DNA from: Prochlorococcus sp. AG-436-E22
Lineage (GTDB): Bacteria > Cyanobacteriota > Cyanobacteriia > PCC-6307 > Cyanobiaceae
Assembly: GCA_003212615.1 (NCBI GenBank)
Contig: QCPG01000004.1
Span: 1-63,138 of the forward strand
Reading direction: 5' to 3'
Length of the DNA: 63,138 nt
The notes under the pieces are model-generated. The model was not told the origin of the DNA. It did not search any database and saw only the letters and a program-made list of their open reading frames with translations. The first letter of the stretch is position 1. Each line of letters begins with the position of its first letter. Positions 12,083-23,000 of this stretch are shown in pieces. A program made the position numbers and the translations under genes.

Positions 12083-12586
12083 TTCACACCAAGCTAAAAA
12101 ATCTTTAACTAATTGCTGTTGAACTCTTGACTTTATACCTAACAAAATCCCGTTTAATACCGAATGACCAGTAGATTCCAAAATTTTCTTTGGTACCAGC
12201 TTCAATAGAGGGGGTTGACTTACAGATACTCCTAAAAGCGCCTCTCCTTCTAATCCAATATCAGTTGCTTCTAGATTCGCCTTCAAAATAAGATTAAAGT
12301 CATCTATTATCCCTAAACCATCCAATGTACTGTCAAGGGCACTCATTCTTAAAATTCCATCTTTATTCTCTACCGCAATTAAAACAACGGGGTTAATATC
12401 TAATTGAAAAACCTTAAAGCTTGTTACTGTATACTTATACCTACCTTCTCCTTCAGGTACTAATTTTTTGGAGTCCAGCATTGCTCCAACAACTCTTTCT
12501 TCTTCCAAAAGATATTTAGAAAGATATTCTTTATTTCGTGTTACGGAAAGCTCCAGTTTCTGTTTAGCATCAAAAGATAATAGCAT
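12068..12586 (-). CDS. DUF1997-like family protein
   Basis: 172 aa, conserved cyanobacterial type ([36 protein letters not shown]). Confidence 0.7.
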   Translation of the reverse strand: MLLSFDAKQKLELSVTRNKEYLSKYLLEEERVVGAMLDSKKLVPEGEGRYKYTVTSFKVFQLDINPVVLIAVENKDGILRMSALDSTLDGLGIIDDFNLILKANLEATDIGLEGEALLGVSVSQPPLLKLVPKKILESTGHSVLNGILLGIKSRVQQQLVKDFLAWCELNKI

Positions 12587-12638
12587 TTTCTATATCCCTC
12601 CAATGCTTATTTGATCTCTTTTTTTCTTCCAATTAATC

Positions 12639-13484
12639 ATGCGCAAACAAGTTGCATATTTAGGTCCTAAAGGGACATACGCAGAAAAAGCAGCTCATAT
12701 ATTATCAAAGCTTGCCAATTTTCAGACACCTATATTTGTACCATGTAATGGGTTACATTCGGTCATTAAATCTATAGCCTACAACAATTGTGATGCTGCT
12801 GTAGTTCCTATTGAAAATTCTGTAGAAGGTGGAGTTACTGCCACTCTAGATGCCCTGTGGAAATTTCCTGATATATATATAAATAAAGCAATTGTTTTAC
12901 CTATAAAACATGCATTAATTAGTGATGGAGAACTTTCAATAATCTCAGAAGTCTTATCTCATCCTCAAGCATTAGCTCAATGTTCAGAATGGCTATCTGA
13001 AAATCTTCCAAACGCAATCCCTCTTTCAACAAATTCAACATCAGAAGCTGTCAATATGGTAAAGGGAAGTAAATTTAGAGCAGCTATTGGTTCGAAATCA
13101 TTAGTCCAAATTGAAGGTCTTAAAGAATTAGCCTTTCCTATTAATGATGTCCCAGGTAATTGCACAAGATTTGTCTTATTGAGCAAAAAATTAAATTATG
13201 ATTTAGCTAATATTGCCAGTTTTGCATTCTCATTAATATCAAATAAACCGGGTGCTTTACTTAAGGCTCTAAATTATATTGCAGATTTTGGATTTAATAT
13301 GAGCAAGATAGAATCTAGACCTTCTAAACGAGAGTTAGGCGAATATATAATTTATATTGATTTAGAAATAAACAATCAAAATAATATTGAAAATCTTCTT
13401 AAATTAATAAATCATTTAAAGCCCCTATGCAAGAACTTTGTAAATTTTGGAAATTATTTTTCTGAAAATGTTGAATTAGATTAA
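12639..13484 (+). CDS. pheA: Prephenate dehydratase
   Basis: AYLGPKGTYAEKAA, PIENSVEGGVTATLD, NCTRFVLLSK plus ACT domain (NKPGALLKALNYIADFGFNMSKIESRPSK). Confidence 0.96.
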   Translation: MRKQVAYLGPKGTYAEKAAHILSKLANFQTPIFVPCNGLHSVIKSIAYNNCDAAVVPIENSVEGGVTATLDALWKFPDIYINKAIVLPIKHALISDGELSIISEVLSHPQALAQCSEWLSENLPNAIPLSTNSTSEAVNMVKGSKFRAAIGSKSLVQIEGLKELAFPINDVPGNCTRFVLLSKKLNYDLANIASFAFSLISNKPGALLKALNYIADFGFNMSKIESRPSKRELGEYIIYIDLEINNQNNIENLLKLINHLKPLCKNFVNFGNYFSENVELD

Positions 13485-13485
13485 T

Positions 13486-14421
13486 TTATCCTCTACATTT
13501 ATAAACTCCAAACTCCATTAAACCTGTTCTAAATGCCCAATTCATAAGAAGTATTGTTGGGATCTCTCTAATGGACTTTAATATCGCCAATGGGCCAAGA
13601 GACAAAATTGCAAAAGGTCTTCGAATTCCTTCAAGAATTGAGTCGTACCATGAAGGATTTGTATAATAATTCCAATTATCAGATATAACTCTTCCTGCAC
13701 TATTGTTATTAGTTCTAAGAATATTACCGAATTCATTAATGCTAATAAAATTCGGATGTACCCACTGTTCAAGTAATTGCTTAAGAACCAACTTCTCAAA
13801 AAAAGATGGGGGGTATGCCGAGAGATCTCTTGAGTTCCAATCAGCCATTGCAAAATACCCTCCAGGCCTCAAAGTCCTCAACATTTCATCTGCAAACTTA
13901 GTTTTGTCATTCATGTGTGCGCCCGCCTCAACACTCCAAACCGCATCAAATGAACCATCTTCAAATTTTAAATCTAATGCATCCATAACTTGGAAGTTGC
14001 AAGTGATCCCAGAAGGAGTAAGTTCTCTTGCTCTTTTTACTTGAGCAGGACTAATTGTAATTCCAGTAACGTTAAACCCATAATATTTTGCGAGAATCCT
14101 AGAACTGCCTCCTATTCCGCAACCTACATCGAGTATTCTGGAGCCTTTTGGTAATTTATCTAAACCACTCCATTTAACTAATTCATGTACAAAATGGACT
14201 TTAGCCTTTCTAAAATCAATATTTTGTTTTCCTGAGGGATAAAAGCCCAAATGTATATGCTCCCCCCACAATCTCTCAAGTAATTTATCTTGGGTCCAAG
14301 AGTCATATGCAGATGCCACTGTACCAGAAGAAATAAATTTTCTGGCATTAACTCGCCAAATGATAAATAAAGTTAAAAGGGATAAAACCAGTAAAAAAAA
14401 AGGTAGAAGTAATTCAAACAT
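13486..14421 (-). CDS. SAM-dependent methyltransferase, MPBQ/MSBQ methyltransferase-like (Slr0418 type)
   Basis: ILDVGCGIGGSSRILAKYYGFNVTGITISPAQVKRARELTP and C-terminal REIPTILLMNWAFRTGLMEFGVYK resemble cyanobacterial MPBQ/MSBQ methyltransferase. Confidence 0.8.
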   Translation of the reverse strand: MFELLLPFFLLVLSLLTLFIIWRVNARKFISSGTVASAYDSWTQDKLLERLWGEHIHLGFYPSGKQNIDFRKAKVHFVHELVKWSGLDKLPKGSRILDVGCGIGGSSRILAKYYGFNVTGITISPAQVKRARELTPSGITCNFQVMDALDLKFEDGSFDAVWSVEAGAHMNDKTKFADEMLRTLRPGGYFAMADWNSRDLSAYPPSFFEKLVLKQLLEQWVHPNFISINEFGNILRTNNNSAGRVISDNWNYYTNPSWYDSILEGIRRPFAILSLGPLAILKSIREIPTILLMNWAFRTGLMEFGVYKCRG

Positions 14422-15078
14422 TTAATTTTCTTTTATATCAGGAAAACTTTCTTTCAAGGCTGTTCTTGCTGCAAGTTGTTTTCTAGTATGATCAAGCATT
14501 TCATATTCTCTTTGCAAACGAGCATAAGTATTTCTTTCTTCTAGAAGTCTTTGCTGTTCCTCCGCAACAGGACCTCCCAAATGAGCCCCTATCCAAAAAG
14601 ATAATTCAATAGGATTATTAGGTAATTTATCGGGTAATTTTTTCTTAGTATTTGTTAATTTGCTTGTTAGGTTAATAACGTCACTAAGTGCATCTCTGAC
14701 TGAATCTTTTAGAGAATCTAATTTGTGAAGGTTATCAATATTTTCATCACTAATCCAACTTACCATCGCTGAACAAAAGGGAGTTGAACGTATAATTTCT
14801 AAGACTTGAAATCTTTGTTGTCCAAGAGTGATAATATTACTTCTCCCATCCTCTGCAGTTTGATGTTTTATTATTTGGGCAGAGCATCCAACATTAGCCA
14901 TACTTTTAGTATTTGGATCCCATTTTATAACTCCAAACATAGAATCCGTCTCTAAGACAGACTGGAGCATAATTCTGTACCTCGATTCAAAAATATGCAA
15001 AGGCAATACTTCTTGAGGGAAAAGGACTACCTCTGGCAAAGGAAATAAAGGTAATTCCCTTACTGAGAGCTCTCCCAT
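14422..15078 (-). CDS. LON peptidase substrate-binding domain protein
   Basis: LPLFPLPEVVLFPQEVLPLHIFESRYRIML, Lon N-terminal domain. Confidence 0.88.
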   Translation of the reverse strand: MGELSVRELPLFPLPEVVLFPQEVLPLHIFESRYRIMLQSVLETDSMFGVIKWDPNTKSMANVGCSAQIIKHQTAEDGRSNIITLGQQRFQVLEIIRSTPFCSAMVSWISDENIDNLHKLDSLKDSVRDALSDVINLTSKLTNTKKKLPDKLPNNPIELSFWIGAHLGGPVAEEQQRLLEERNTYARLQREYEMLDHTRKQLAARTALKESFPDIKEN

Positions 15079-15134
15079 TTAAACCTCATTTATATCTATT
15101 TATATTAAACAATTTAAGTCCTTTTTGGGATTTA

Positions 15135-15455
15135 TTAAAGTTTAACTTCTATATCTACACCGCTAGGAAGATCCAACTTCATTAAAGCATCAATAGTTTT
15201 TGCAGAAGGACTATAAATATCAATAATTCTTCTATGAGTTCTTGTCTCAAAATGCTCTCTGGAATCTTTATCAACATGTGGTGATCTTAGGACACAATAA
15301 ATCTTCCTTTTCGTTGGTAAAGGTATTGGGCCTATTGCTGAAGCTGAAGTGCTATCAGCAGTTTGGATTATTTTATCGCAAGATAAATCAAGCATCCTTC
15401 TATCAAATGCTTTAAGTCTTATTCTTATTTTTTGTTGAGCAATTGATGCAGTCAT
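15135..15455 (-). CDS. rpsJ: 30S ribosomal protein S10
   Basis: [14 protein letters not shown]...[41 protein letters not shown]. Confidence 0.98.
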   Translation of the reverse strand: MTASIAQQKIRIRLKAFDRRMLDLSCDKIIQTADSTSASAIGPIPLPTKRKIYCVLRSPHVDKDSREHFETRTHRRIIDIYSPSAKTIDALMKLDLPSGVDIEVKL

Positions 15456-15556
15456 AATTTGAAATTAACTTCTAGTTGAGGGTCATTGATTAACAACGAC
15501 CCTAAGCCATTAACTATATTAAGTGATTAAGGTTAAAATCTTAAAATTCAAATAGA

Positions 15557-16756
15557 TTATTTGAGAATTTTAGAAACAACTCCAGCACCAATAGTACGTC
15601 CACCTTCACGGATTGCGAATCGCATACCTTGTTCAATAGCTACTGGACAAATCAATTCACCAGTCATTTTGATTCTGTCTCCTGGCATAACCATTTCAAC
15701 ATTAGAGCCATCATCAGAGGTGAATGCTGTTATTTGACCTGTTACATCAGTTGTTCTGATATAAAACTGTGGTCTATATCCTGCGAAGAAAGGAGTATGT
15801 CTTCCACCCTCTTCTTTTTTAAGAACATAAACTTCTCCCTCAAACTGAGTATGAGGAGTAATGGATCCTTTCTTAACGAGTACCATACCTCTTTCAATAT
15901 CTTCTTTCTGAACACCACGTAAAAGTAAACCAACATTATCTCCAGCCATACCTTCATCAAGAAGTTTTCGGAACATTTCTACTCCAGTAACAGTTGTTAG
16001 TCTTGTATCTCTTATTCCAACTATTTCGACTTCTTCTCCAACCGTAACTTTACCTCTCTCAATTCTTCCAGTAGCAACAGTTCCTCTACCAGTAATTGAG
16101 AAAACATCTTCAACTGCCATCAAGAATGGTTTATCAACTTCTCTTTCTGGTTCAGGAATACTAGCATCAACTGCTTTCATTAATTCTTCAATTTTTGATT
16201 CCCATTGAGTATCACCTTCAAGAGCTTTTAAACCGGAAACCTGAACTATAGGAATATCATCTCCAGGGAAGTCATAACTATCTAATAGTTCTCTAATTTC
16301 CATTTCAACAAGTTCAATAATCTCTTCATCATCGACCATATCGCACTTATTTAGAGCTACTACAAGAGCAGGAACTCCAACCTGTTTAGCTAGAAGAATA
16401 TGCTCTTTTGTTTGCGCCATTGGGCCATCAGTAGCTGCACAAACTAGAATAGCTCCATCCATCTGGGCGGCGCCTGTAATCATGTTTTTTACATAATCAG
16501 CATGTCCAGGGCAATCAACATGAGCATAGTGTCTGCCTTCAGTCTCATATTCAACGTGAGCTGTATTAATAGTAATGCCGCGCTCTCTTTCCTCAGGAGC
16601 ACCATCAATGTCTCCATAGTCTTGAGCTTGAGCTTGCCCTTTTTTTGCTAGTACATTTGTAATAGCAGCAGTAAGTGTTGTTTTTCCATGATCAACATGG
16701 CCAATAGTACCTATGTTGACATGTGGTTTGTTCCTTTCGAACTTCTCGCGAGCCAT
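15557..16756 (-). CDS. tuf: Elongation factor Tu
   Basis: [51 protein letters not shown]. Confidence 0.99.
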   Translation of the reverse strand: MAREKFERNKPHVNIGTIGHVDHGKTTLTAAITNVLAKKGQAQAQDYGDIDGAPEERERGITINTAHVEYETEGRHYAHVDCPGHADYVKNMITGAAQMDGAILVCAATDGPMAQTKEHILLAKQVGVPALVVALNKCDMVDDEEIIELVEMEIRELLDSYDFPGDDIPIVQVSGLKALEGDTQWESKIEELMKAVDASIPEPEREVDKPFLMAVEDVFSITGRGTVATGRIERGKVTVGEEVEIVGIRDTRLTTVTGVEMFRKLLDEGMAGDNVGLLLRGVQKEDIERGMVLVKKGSITPHTQFEGEVYVLKKEEGGRHTPFFAGYRPQFYIRTTDVTGQITAFTSDDGSNVEMVMPGDRIKMTGELICPVAIEQGMRFAIREGGRTIGAGVVSKILK

Positions 16757-16801
16757 TTTGAATTAAAGAATCGAGGGTTTAATAGTGTTTTTGTTTAGAG
16801 A

Positions 16802-18877
16802 TCAGGAGTTGCCCTGATTCTTGGAAATGATAGCTTCAGCAACATTACGAGGAACTTCCTCATAATTTGCGAACTCCATTGAAAATATACCCCGACCTTG
16901 AGTCATTGATCGGAGTTGAGTGGCATAACCGAACATTTCGGCTAAGGGCACTTTGGCCTGTACCTTAGACAATCCATCATCAACAGACTGTCCTTCTACT
17001 TGACCTCTTCTAGAAGAGAGATCACCAATTACAGATCCAAGAAAGTCTTCAGGACTTTCGACCTCAACTTTCATCATAGGCTCTAATAGGACAGGATTGC
17101 ATTTTTTAACCCCATCTTTAAAAGCCATAGAACCTGCAATTTTGAAGGCCATTTCAGATGAGTCTACATCGTGGAATGAACCATCGACTAGTGTTACTTT
17201 TACATCAATTAGTGGATAACCGGCAAGAACACCAGATTCACAGGTTTCTTTCATTCCATTAGATGCAGGACCAATGTACTCTTTAGGTACAGCTCCACCA
17301 ACAATTTTGTTGACAAATTCAAAACCTTTACCAACTTCAGCAGGTTCCATTTCAATTATTACATGACCATATTGACCTTTTCCTCCGGTTTGTCTTGCAT
17401 ATTTACCTTCACCTTTGGAACTAGACCTAATGGTTTCTCTGTAGGAAACCTGGGGAGCTCCAATATTAGCTTCAACTTTAAATTCCCTTAACATTCTGTC
17501 AACTAGGATTTCTAGGTGCAACTCACCCATACCAGCAATTACAGTTTGATTTGTCTCAGGATCTGTACTTACCCTAAAAGTTGGATCCTCTTCAGATAAA
17601 GCAATTAAAGCTTTTGATAATTTTTCCATATCCCCTTTAGTTTTTGGCTCAACGGCCACTGAGATAACTGGTTCAGGGATAAACAATGTCTCTAAAACTA
17701 TAGGGTCTTCTGTATTACATAACGTGTCACCAGTTGTTGTGTTCTTAAGACCTAGTACAGCCCCTAAATCTCCAGCCCTCAATTCATCAACCTCCTCTCT
17801 TTCATCAGCCTTTAAAATTACTAATCTAGAAATTCTCTCTTTTGCATCTTTAGTAGAATTCATTACATAACTGCCCTTTGAAAGAACACCTGAATACATC
17901 CTTACAAAGGTTAATTTCCCATAGGGATCTGACATCACTTTAAATGCTAGTGCACTAAAAGGAGCTTTATCATCTGAAGGTCTTACATCTTCTTTACCAC
18001 TTGGTAAAACACCTTGTATTGGTTTTACATCAACTGGAGCTGGCAAGTAATCAACTACAGCGTCTAAAACAAGTTGTACTCCTTTATTCTTAAAAGCTGA
18101 CCCGCACAATACTGGAACCAATCCATGTTTTAAGACCCCTTCCCTTATACCTTTCTTAAGTTGTTCTTCAGATAATTCTCCTGTTTCAAGGAATATTTCT
18201 ATTAACTCTTCATCATTTTCTGCAACACTCTCCATCAACTTAGATCTCCACTCAGCAGCTTCTTCCTCCATTTCAGATGGAATTGGCGCTTCTTCAATAT
18301 CAGTACCTAAGTCATTTTTGTAAAGATATGCTTTGTTGGCGACTAAATCAATAATTCCTGTGAGATCACCTTCAGCTCCAATTGGTAGCTGAATTGGGAG
18401 TGCATTAGCCTTGAGTCGATCTTTAATCTGCTTATTAACCTTTAGAAAATCTGCACCAGTTCTGTCCATTTTATTAACAAAAACCATTCTTGGGACAGAG
18501 TATCTATCAGCTTGACGCCAAACTGTTTCAGATTGAGGCTGAACTCCGCCAACTGCGCAAAATACAGCTATAACCCCATCCAAGACGCGCATTGATCTTT
18601 CCACTTCAATAGTAAAGTCAACGTGACCAGGAGTATCAATAATATTAATTCTGTGATCTTGCCAACTAGTAGATATTGCAGCAGCAGTAATAGTTATTCC
18701 TCTTTCTCTTTCTTGAGCCATCCAATCTGTTACGGCAGCACCATCATGAACCTCTCCTATCTTATGAACTACACCTGAATAAAACAAAATTCTTTCAGTA
18801 GTTGTTGTCTTCCCTGCATCAATATGAGCGGCTATACCTATGTTCCTTACTCGTTCTAGGGGAAAGTCGCGTGCCAA
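16802..18877 (-). CDS. fusA: Elongation factor G
   Basis: 691 aa; [52 protein letters not shown]. Confidence 0.99.
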   Translation of the reverse strand: MARDFPLERVRNIGIAAHIDAGKTTTTERILFYSGVVHKIGEVHDGAAVTDWMAQERERGITITAAAISTSWQDHRINIIDTPGHVDFTIEVERSMRVLDGVIAVFCAVGGVQPQSETVWRQADRYSVPRMVFVNKMDRTGADFLKVNKQIKDRLKANALPIQLPIGAEGDLTGIIDLVANKAYLYKNDLGTDIEEAPIPSEMEEEAAEWRSKLMESVAENDEELIEIFLETGELSEEQLKKGIREGVLKHGLVPVLCGSAFKNKGVQLVLDAVVDYLPAPVDVKPIQGVLPSGKEDVRPSDDKAPFSALAFKVMSDPYGKLTFVRMYSGVLSKGSYVMNSTKDAKERISRLVILKADEREEVDELRAGDLGAVLGLKNTTTGDTLCNTEDPIVLETLFIPEPVISVAVEPKTKGDMEKLSKALIALSEEDPTFRVSTDPETNQTVIAGMGELHLEILVDRMLREFKVEANIGAPQVSYRETIRSSSKGEGKYARQTGGKGQYGHVIIEMEPAEVGKGFEFVNKIVGGAVPKEYIGPASNGMKETCESGVLAGYPLIDVKVTLVDGSFHDVDSSEMAFKIAGSMAFKDGVKKCNPVLLEPMMKVEVESPEDFLGSVIGDLSSRRGQVEGQSVDDGLSKVQAKVPLAEMFGYATQLRSMTQGRGIFSMEFANYEEVPRNVAEAIISKNQGNS

Positions 18878-18974
18878 TTTTAAAGCTCCAAATAAAATAA
18901 TTTTTGATAAGTATAGTTCACCCTAAAAGCAAACTTTTATAATAATAAACTACTTAAGTACCTTTTTGATGAAA

Positions 18975-19445
18975 TTAATATCTGTAATGTGCAAAAGCTT
19001 TATTAGCTTCAGCCATTTTATGAGTGTCTTCTCTTTTTTTGACTGCACTACCAGTTTCATTTGCTGCATCCATTAACTCACCAGCAAGTTTTTGGGACAT
19101 ACTTTTGCCATTCCTTGCTCGTGAGAATGTAACAAGCCATCTTAATGCCATAGCTGTTCCCCTCTCTTGTCGTACTTCCATAGGTACTTGATATGTTGCA
19201 CCACCAACTCTTCTAGCTCTTACCTCGACAAGAGGAGTAGCATTTTTTACAGCTGTTTCAAATAATTCGACTGCATTCCCTCCTGTTCTCTCACTTATTA
19301 AAGAAAAAGCATCTGACAATATTCTTTGAGCTGTAGATTTTTTACCATGTTTCATCAATCGAGAAATCATCATTGAAGCTAGACGACTATTAAATTGAGG
19401 ATCTGGAAGAACTGGTCTTTTTACTGCTGCATTACGACGTGACAT
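18975..19445 (-). CDS. rpsG: 30S ribosomal protein S7
   Basis: [40 protein letters not shown]. Confidence 0.98.
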   Translation of the reverse strand: MSRRNAAVKRPVLPDPQFNSRLASMMISRLMKHGKKSTAQRILSDAFSLISERTGGNAVELFETAVKNATPLVEVRARRVGGATYQVPMEVRQERGTAMALRWLVTFSRARNGKSMSQKLAGELMDAANETGSAVKKREDTHKMAEANKAFAHYRY

Positions 19446-19472
19446 GTTTTAAAAAAAAGTGATGTTTACAAA

Positions 19473-19847
19473 TTAACCTTTTGGAGCTTTTGCTCCATAC
19501 TTAGATCTGGATTGACGTCTATCTTTGACTCCAGACGTATCTAAAGTTCCTCTTATTATATGATATCTAACTCCTGGTAAATCCTTAACTCTTCCACCCC
19601 TAAGTAGTACTACAGAGTGTTCTTGCAAATTATGTCCAATTCCAGGGATATAAGCCGTTACTTCGAAACCAGAAGTTAATCTTACCCTCGCAACTTTTCT
19701 CAAAGCTGAATTAGGTTTTTTGGGTGTTGATGTATAGACTCTTGTACATACCCCTCTTCTCTCAGGGCAAGCTTTTAATGCAGGAGATTTTGTTTTCCTA
19801 GTCAGACGTTTTCTTTCTGAACCTATTAATTGTGAGATGGTGGGCAT
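19473..19847 (-). CDS. rpsL: 30S ribosomal protein S12
   Basis: [15 protein letters not shown]...[19 protein letters not shown]...[17 protein letters not shown]. Confidence 0.98.
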   Translation of the reverse strand: MPTISQLIGSERKRLTRKTKSPALKACPERRGVCTRVYTSTPKKPNSALRKVARVRLTSGFEVTAYIPGIGHNLQEHSVVLLRGGRVKDLPGVRYHIIRGTLDTSGVKDRRQSRSKYGAKAPKG

Positions 19848-20038
19848 CTATTATATTTAGATAAAAATAAACATTCATCCATCATAACCTTTTACGAGCA
19901 CCAACTTAAAGTTTTTAATCATATTCTTTTAAAAATTTGTGAAATGAAAATTCTTTGGTAAATATTCATTATCTTTCGATTTATTGTCTGATTTATTTTT
20001 ATAATGAAAATAAATAACTAAATAGAATTAAATAATCT

Positions 20039-23000
20039 ATGAGAGAGAGTTTCAAAAGAATCGACGGGCCATATCAAGATAGTTATTCCCCAAATGGAAT
20101 AATTGGTGAGAAAGATGCTTGTGGAGTTGGCTTCATAGCAAATATCAACGGGATAGAAAGTAACTGGATCCTTAAACAATCTCTGAAGGGACTTAATTGC
20201 ATGGAGCATAGAGGAGGTTGTGGAGGAGATAGTGATTCAGGAGATGGAGCAGGGATTTTATGTTCAATTCCATGGCAATACCTAGAAGAAGAAATGAATC
20301 TAAAACATAAACAAGATCTGAATAAAGGTTTAGGAATGGTTTTTATGCCAAATAAAAAAGAGAAAATTGAAGTATGTAAATCCATATGTGATAAGGAAGC
20401 AGAAAAATTAAGATTCAACCAAACATCTTGGAGAACGGTACCTGTTAATAATGAAATCTTAGGTCCTTTAGCCAAGGCAAATGCTCCATTCATCTGTCAG
20501 TGGATTTTGCACATAGAGAAAAAAGATCATCATGATATTGAGAGGCTTTTATTCCAATTAAGGAAAAGAATTGAAAAAAAAATAAGAGAAACTTTTAAAA
20601 ACCATGTTGGGGATTGTGAATTTTATTTTGCTTCACTAAGTTCTCAAACAGTTGTATATAAAGGTATGGTTCGTTCTGAAATATTATCTGAGTTTTATCA
20701 AGATCTAAAAGAAGAGAGTTTTAAGGTCTCATTTTCTGTTTATCATCGAAGATTTAGTACCAATACACTTCCAAAATGGCCGCTAGCTCAGCCCATGAGA
20801 TTTTTAGGTCATAATGGTGAAATAAATACTCTCTTAGGTAATATTAACTGGGCTAAAGCTTCAGAAACACATATAGATGATTTTTGGGGAGAGTTATCTC
20901 ATGAAATCAAGCCTATTGTGGATGTAAATAAAAGTGATTCATCAAATCTTGATGCAACCCTTGAAATTAATATTCGCTCAGGCCAACCAATAACTGATTC
21001 ATTATTAAAACTTGTTCCTGAAGCATTTAGAGATCAACCAGAACTTGAACAAAGAGAAGATATTAAAGCATTTTATGAGTATTCTGCGAGCCTACAAGAA
21101 GCTTGGGATGGACCTGCTCTACTTGTATTTGCAGATGGAAATTTTGTAGGAGCAACGCTTGATAGAAATGGTCTAAGACCAGCAAGATATTCAATAACAA
21201 ATGATGGTTTTGTAATAATGGGTTCCGAAACAGGAGTAGTAGATCTTGAAGAGGAAAGAGTAATAGAAAAAGGTAGATTAGGACCCGGACAAATGTTGGC
21301 AGTTGATTTTCATCAAAATAAAATCCTAAGAAATTGGGAGGTGAAATCTGAAGCAGCTCAAAGGCATGATTATAAAAATCTCCTAAGGATTAGAACTATA
21401 AAAATTGAAAATAATGAATGGGTTAAAGACTGCAAACTAAAGGACCTAGAGTTGTTACAACAACAAACTGCGTACGGTTTTTCAGCGGAAGATAATGATC
21501 TTATATTAGATTCAATGGCTTCATCAGCTAAAGAGCCTACTTATTGCATGGGCGACGACATCCCATTAGCGGTGCTTTCATCTAAGCCACATATTTTATA
21601 TGACTATTTCAAGCAAAGATTTGCGCAAGTTACTAATCCTCCTATTGACCCTCTCAGAGAAAAACTAGTAATGAGTTTAGAGATGCATCTTGGAGAAAGA
21701 TGTACACCATTTGAGATTAAAGATCCTAAACCTTTTGTTCATTTACAAAGTCCGATTCTTAATGAGGAAGAACTCTTTTCCATTAAAAAATCCAACATTA
21801 AATCTAAAACAATTTCAAGTTTGTTTGATATTGAGGAAGGTGTTCAAGGCTTAGAAAACCAATTAAAAGCAATTTGTAAACAAAGTGAGCTCTGTATAAA
21901 AGAAGGTTGCTCTTTAATTATTATTTCTGATAAGGGAATTAATCCTAGAAAGACTTTTATTCCTCCTTTACTTGCTGTTGGGGCAATTCATCATTATCTT
22001 CTTAAAAAAGAAATCAGGCTAAAAGCTTCTCTAATAATTGAGACAGGTCAATGTTGGAGCACACATCACTTAGCTTGTTTAATTGGCTACGGTGCAAGCG
22101 CAGTTTGCCCTTGGTTGACCTTCGAAGCTGGTAGACACTGGTTAAAACATCCAAAAACACAAAAACTCATTGATAGCAAAAAAATAAATCCATTATCAAT
22201 AATTGATGTTCAAGAAAATATTAAAAAAGCTCTAGAAGACGGTCTAAGAAAAATTCTTTCAAAAATAGGTATCTCACTTTTATCTAGTTACCATGGCGCA
22301 CAAATTTTTGAAGCTGTAGGCCTTGGATCTGACTTAATAAAAATTGCTTTTGATGGTACAACAAGCCGCATCGCTGGCATAACATTAAAAGAATTAACTA
22401 ATGAAACACTTTCCATACATACGAAAGCCTATCCAGAGATCGATTTAAAGAAATTGGAATTTTTAGGATTTGTACAATTTAGAAATAATGGAGAATATCA
22501 TTCCAATAACCCGGAGATGTCCAAAGTTTTACATTCAGCTGTAAAACAAGGACCAGGATACGATCATTTTGAAACTTACAAAAAACTTATTAGTAATAGA
22601 CCGACAACATCTCTAAGAGATTTACTAATAATTAATTCAAAAAGAAAAAGTATTCCATTAGAGGAAGTGGAAAGTGTTGAATCAATTTGCAAAAGGTTCT
22701 GTACTGGAGGAATGAGTTTAGGTGCTTTATCAAGAGAAGCGCATGAAGTTTTAGCAGTTGCAATGAATAGAATTGGTGGGAAAAGTAATAGTGGAGAAGG
22801 GGGAGAAGATCCAGCTCGTTTTAATGTTTTAAATGATATCGATGAAAATACTCAATCAGCAACATTACCATTTATCAAAGGGCTAGAAAATGGAGACACG
22901 GCATGCTCAGCTATTAAACAAATAGCATCAGGTAGATTTGGAGTTACACCGGAATATCTAAGAAGTGGTAAACAACTCGAAATTAAAATGGCGCAAGGTG

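Noticed and set aside
13703-14044. 113-aa plus-strand ORF within the MPBQ methyltransferase-like gene
   Set aside because: Antisense to a clearly conserved methyltransferase.
19848-20038. NtcA-type site (GTA-N8-TAC) upstream of gltB
   Set aside because: Only a poor near match (GTAAATATTCATTA); does not meet the consensus.
20083-20493. 136-aa minus-strand ORF inside gltB
   Set aside because: Antisense to the conserved N-terminal domain of glutamate synthase.
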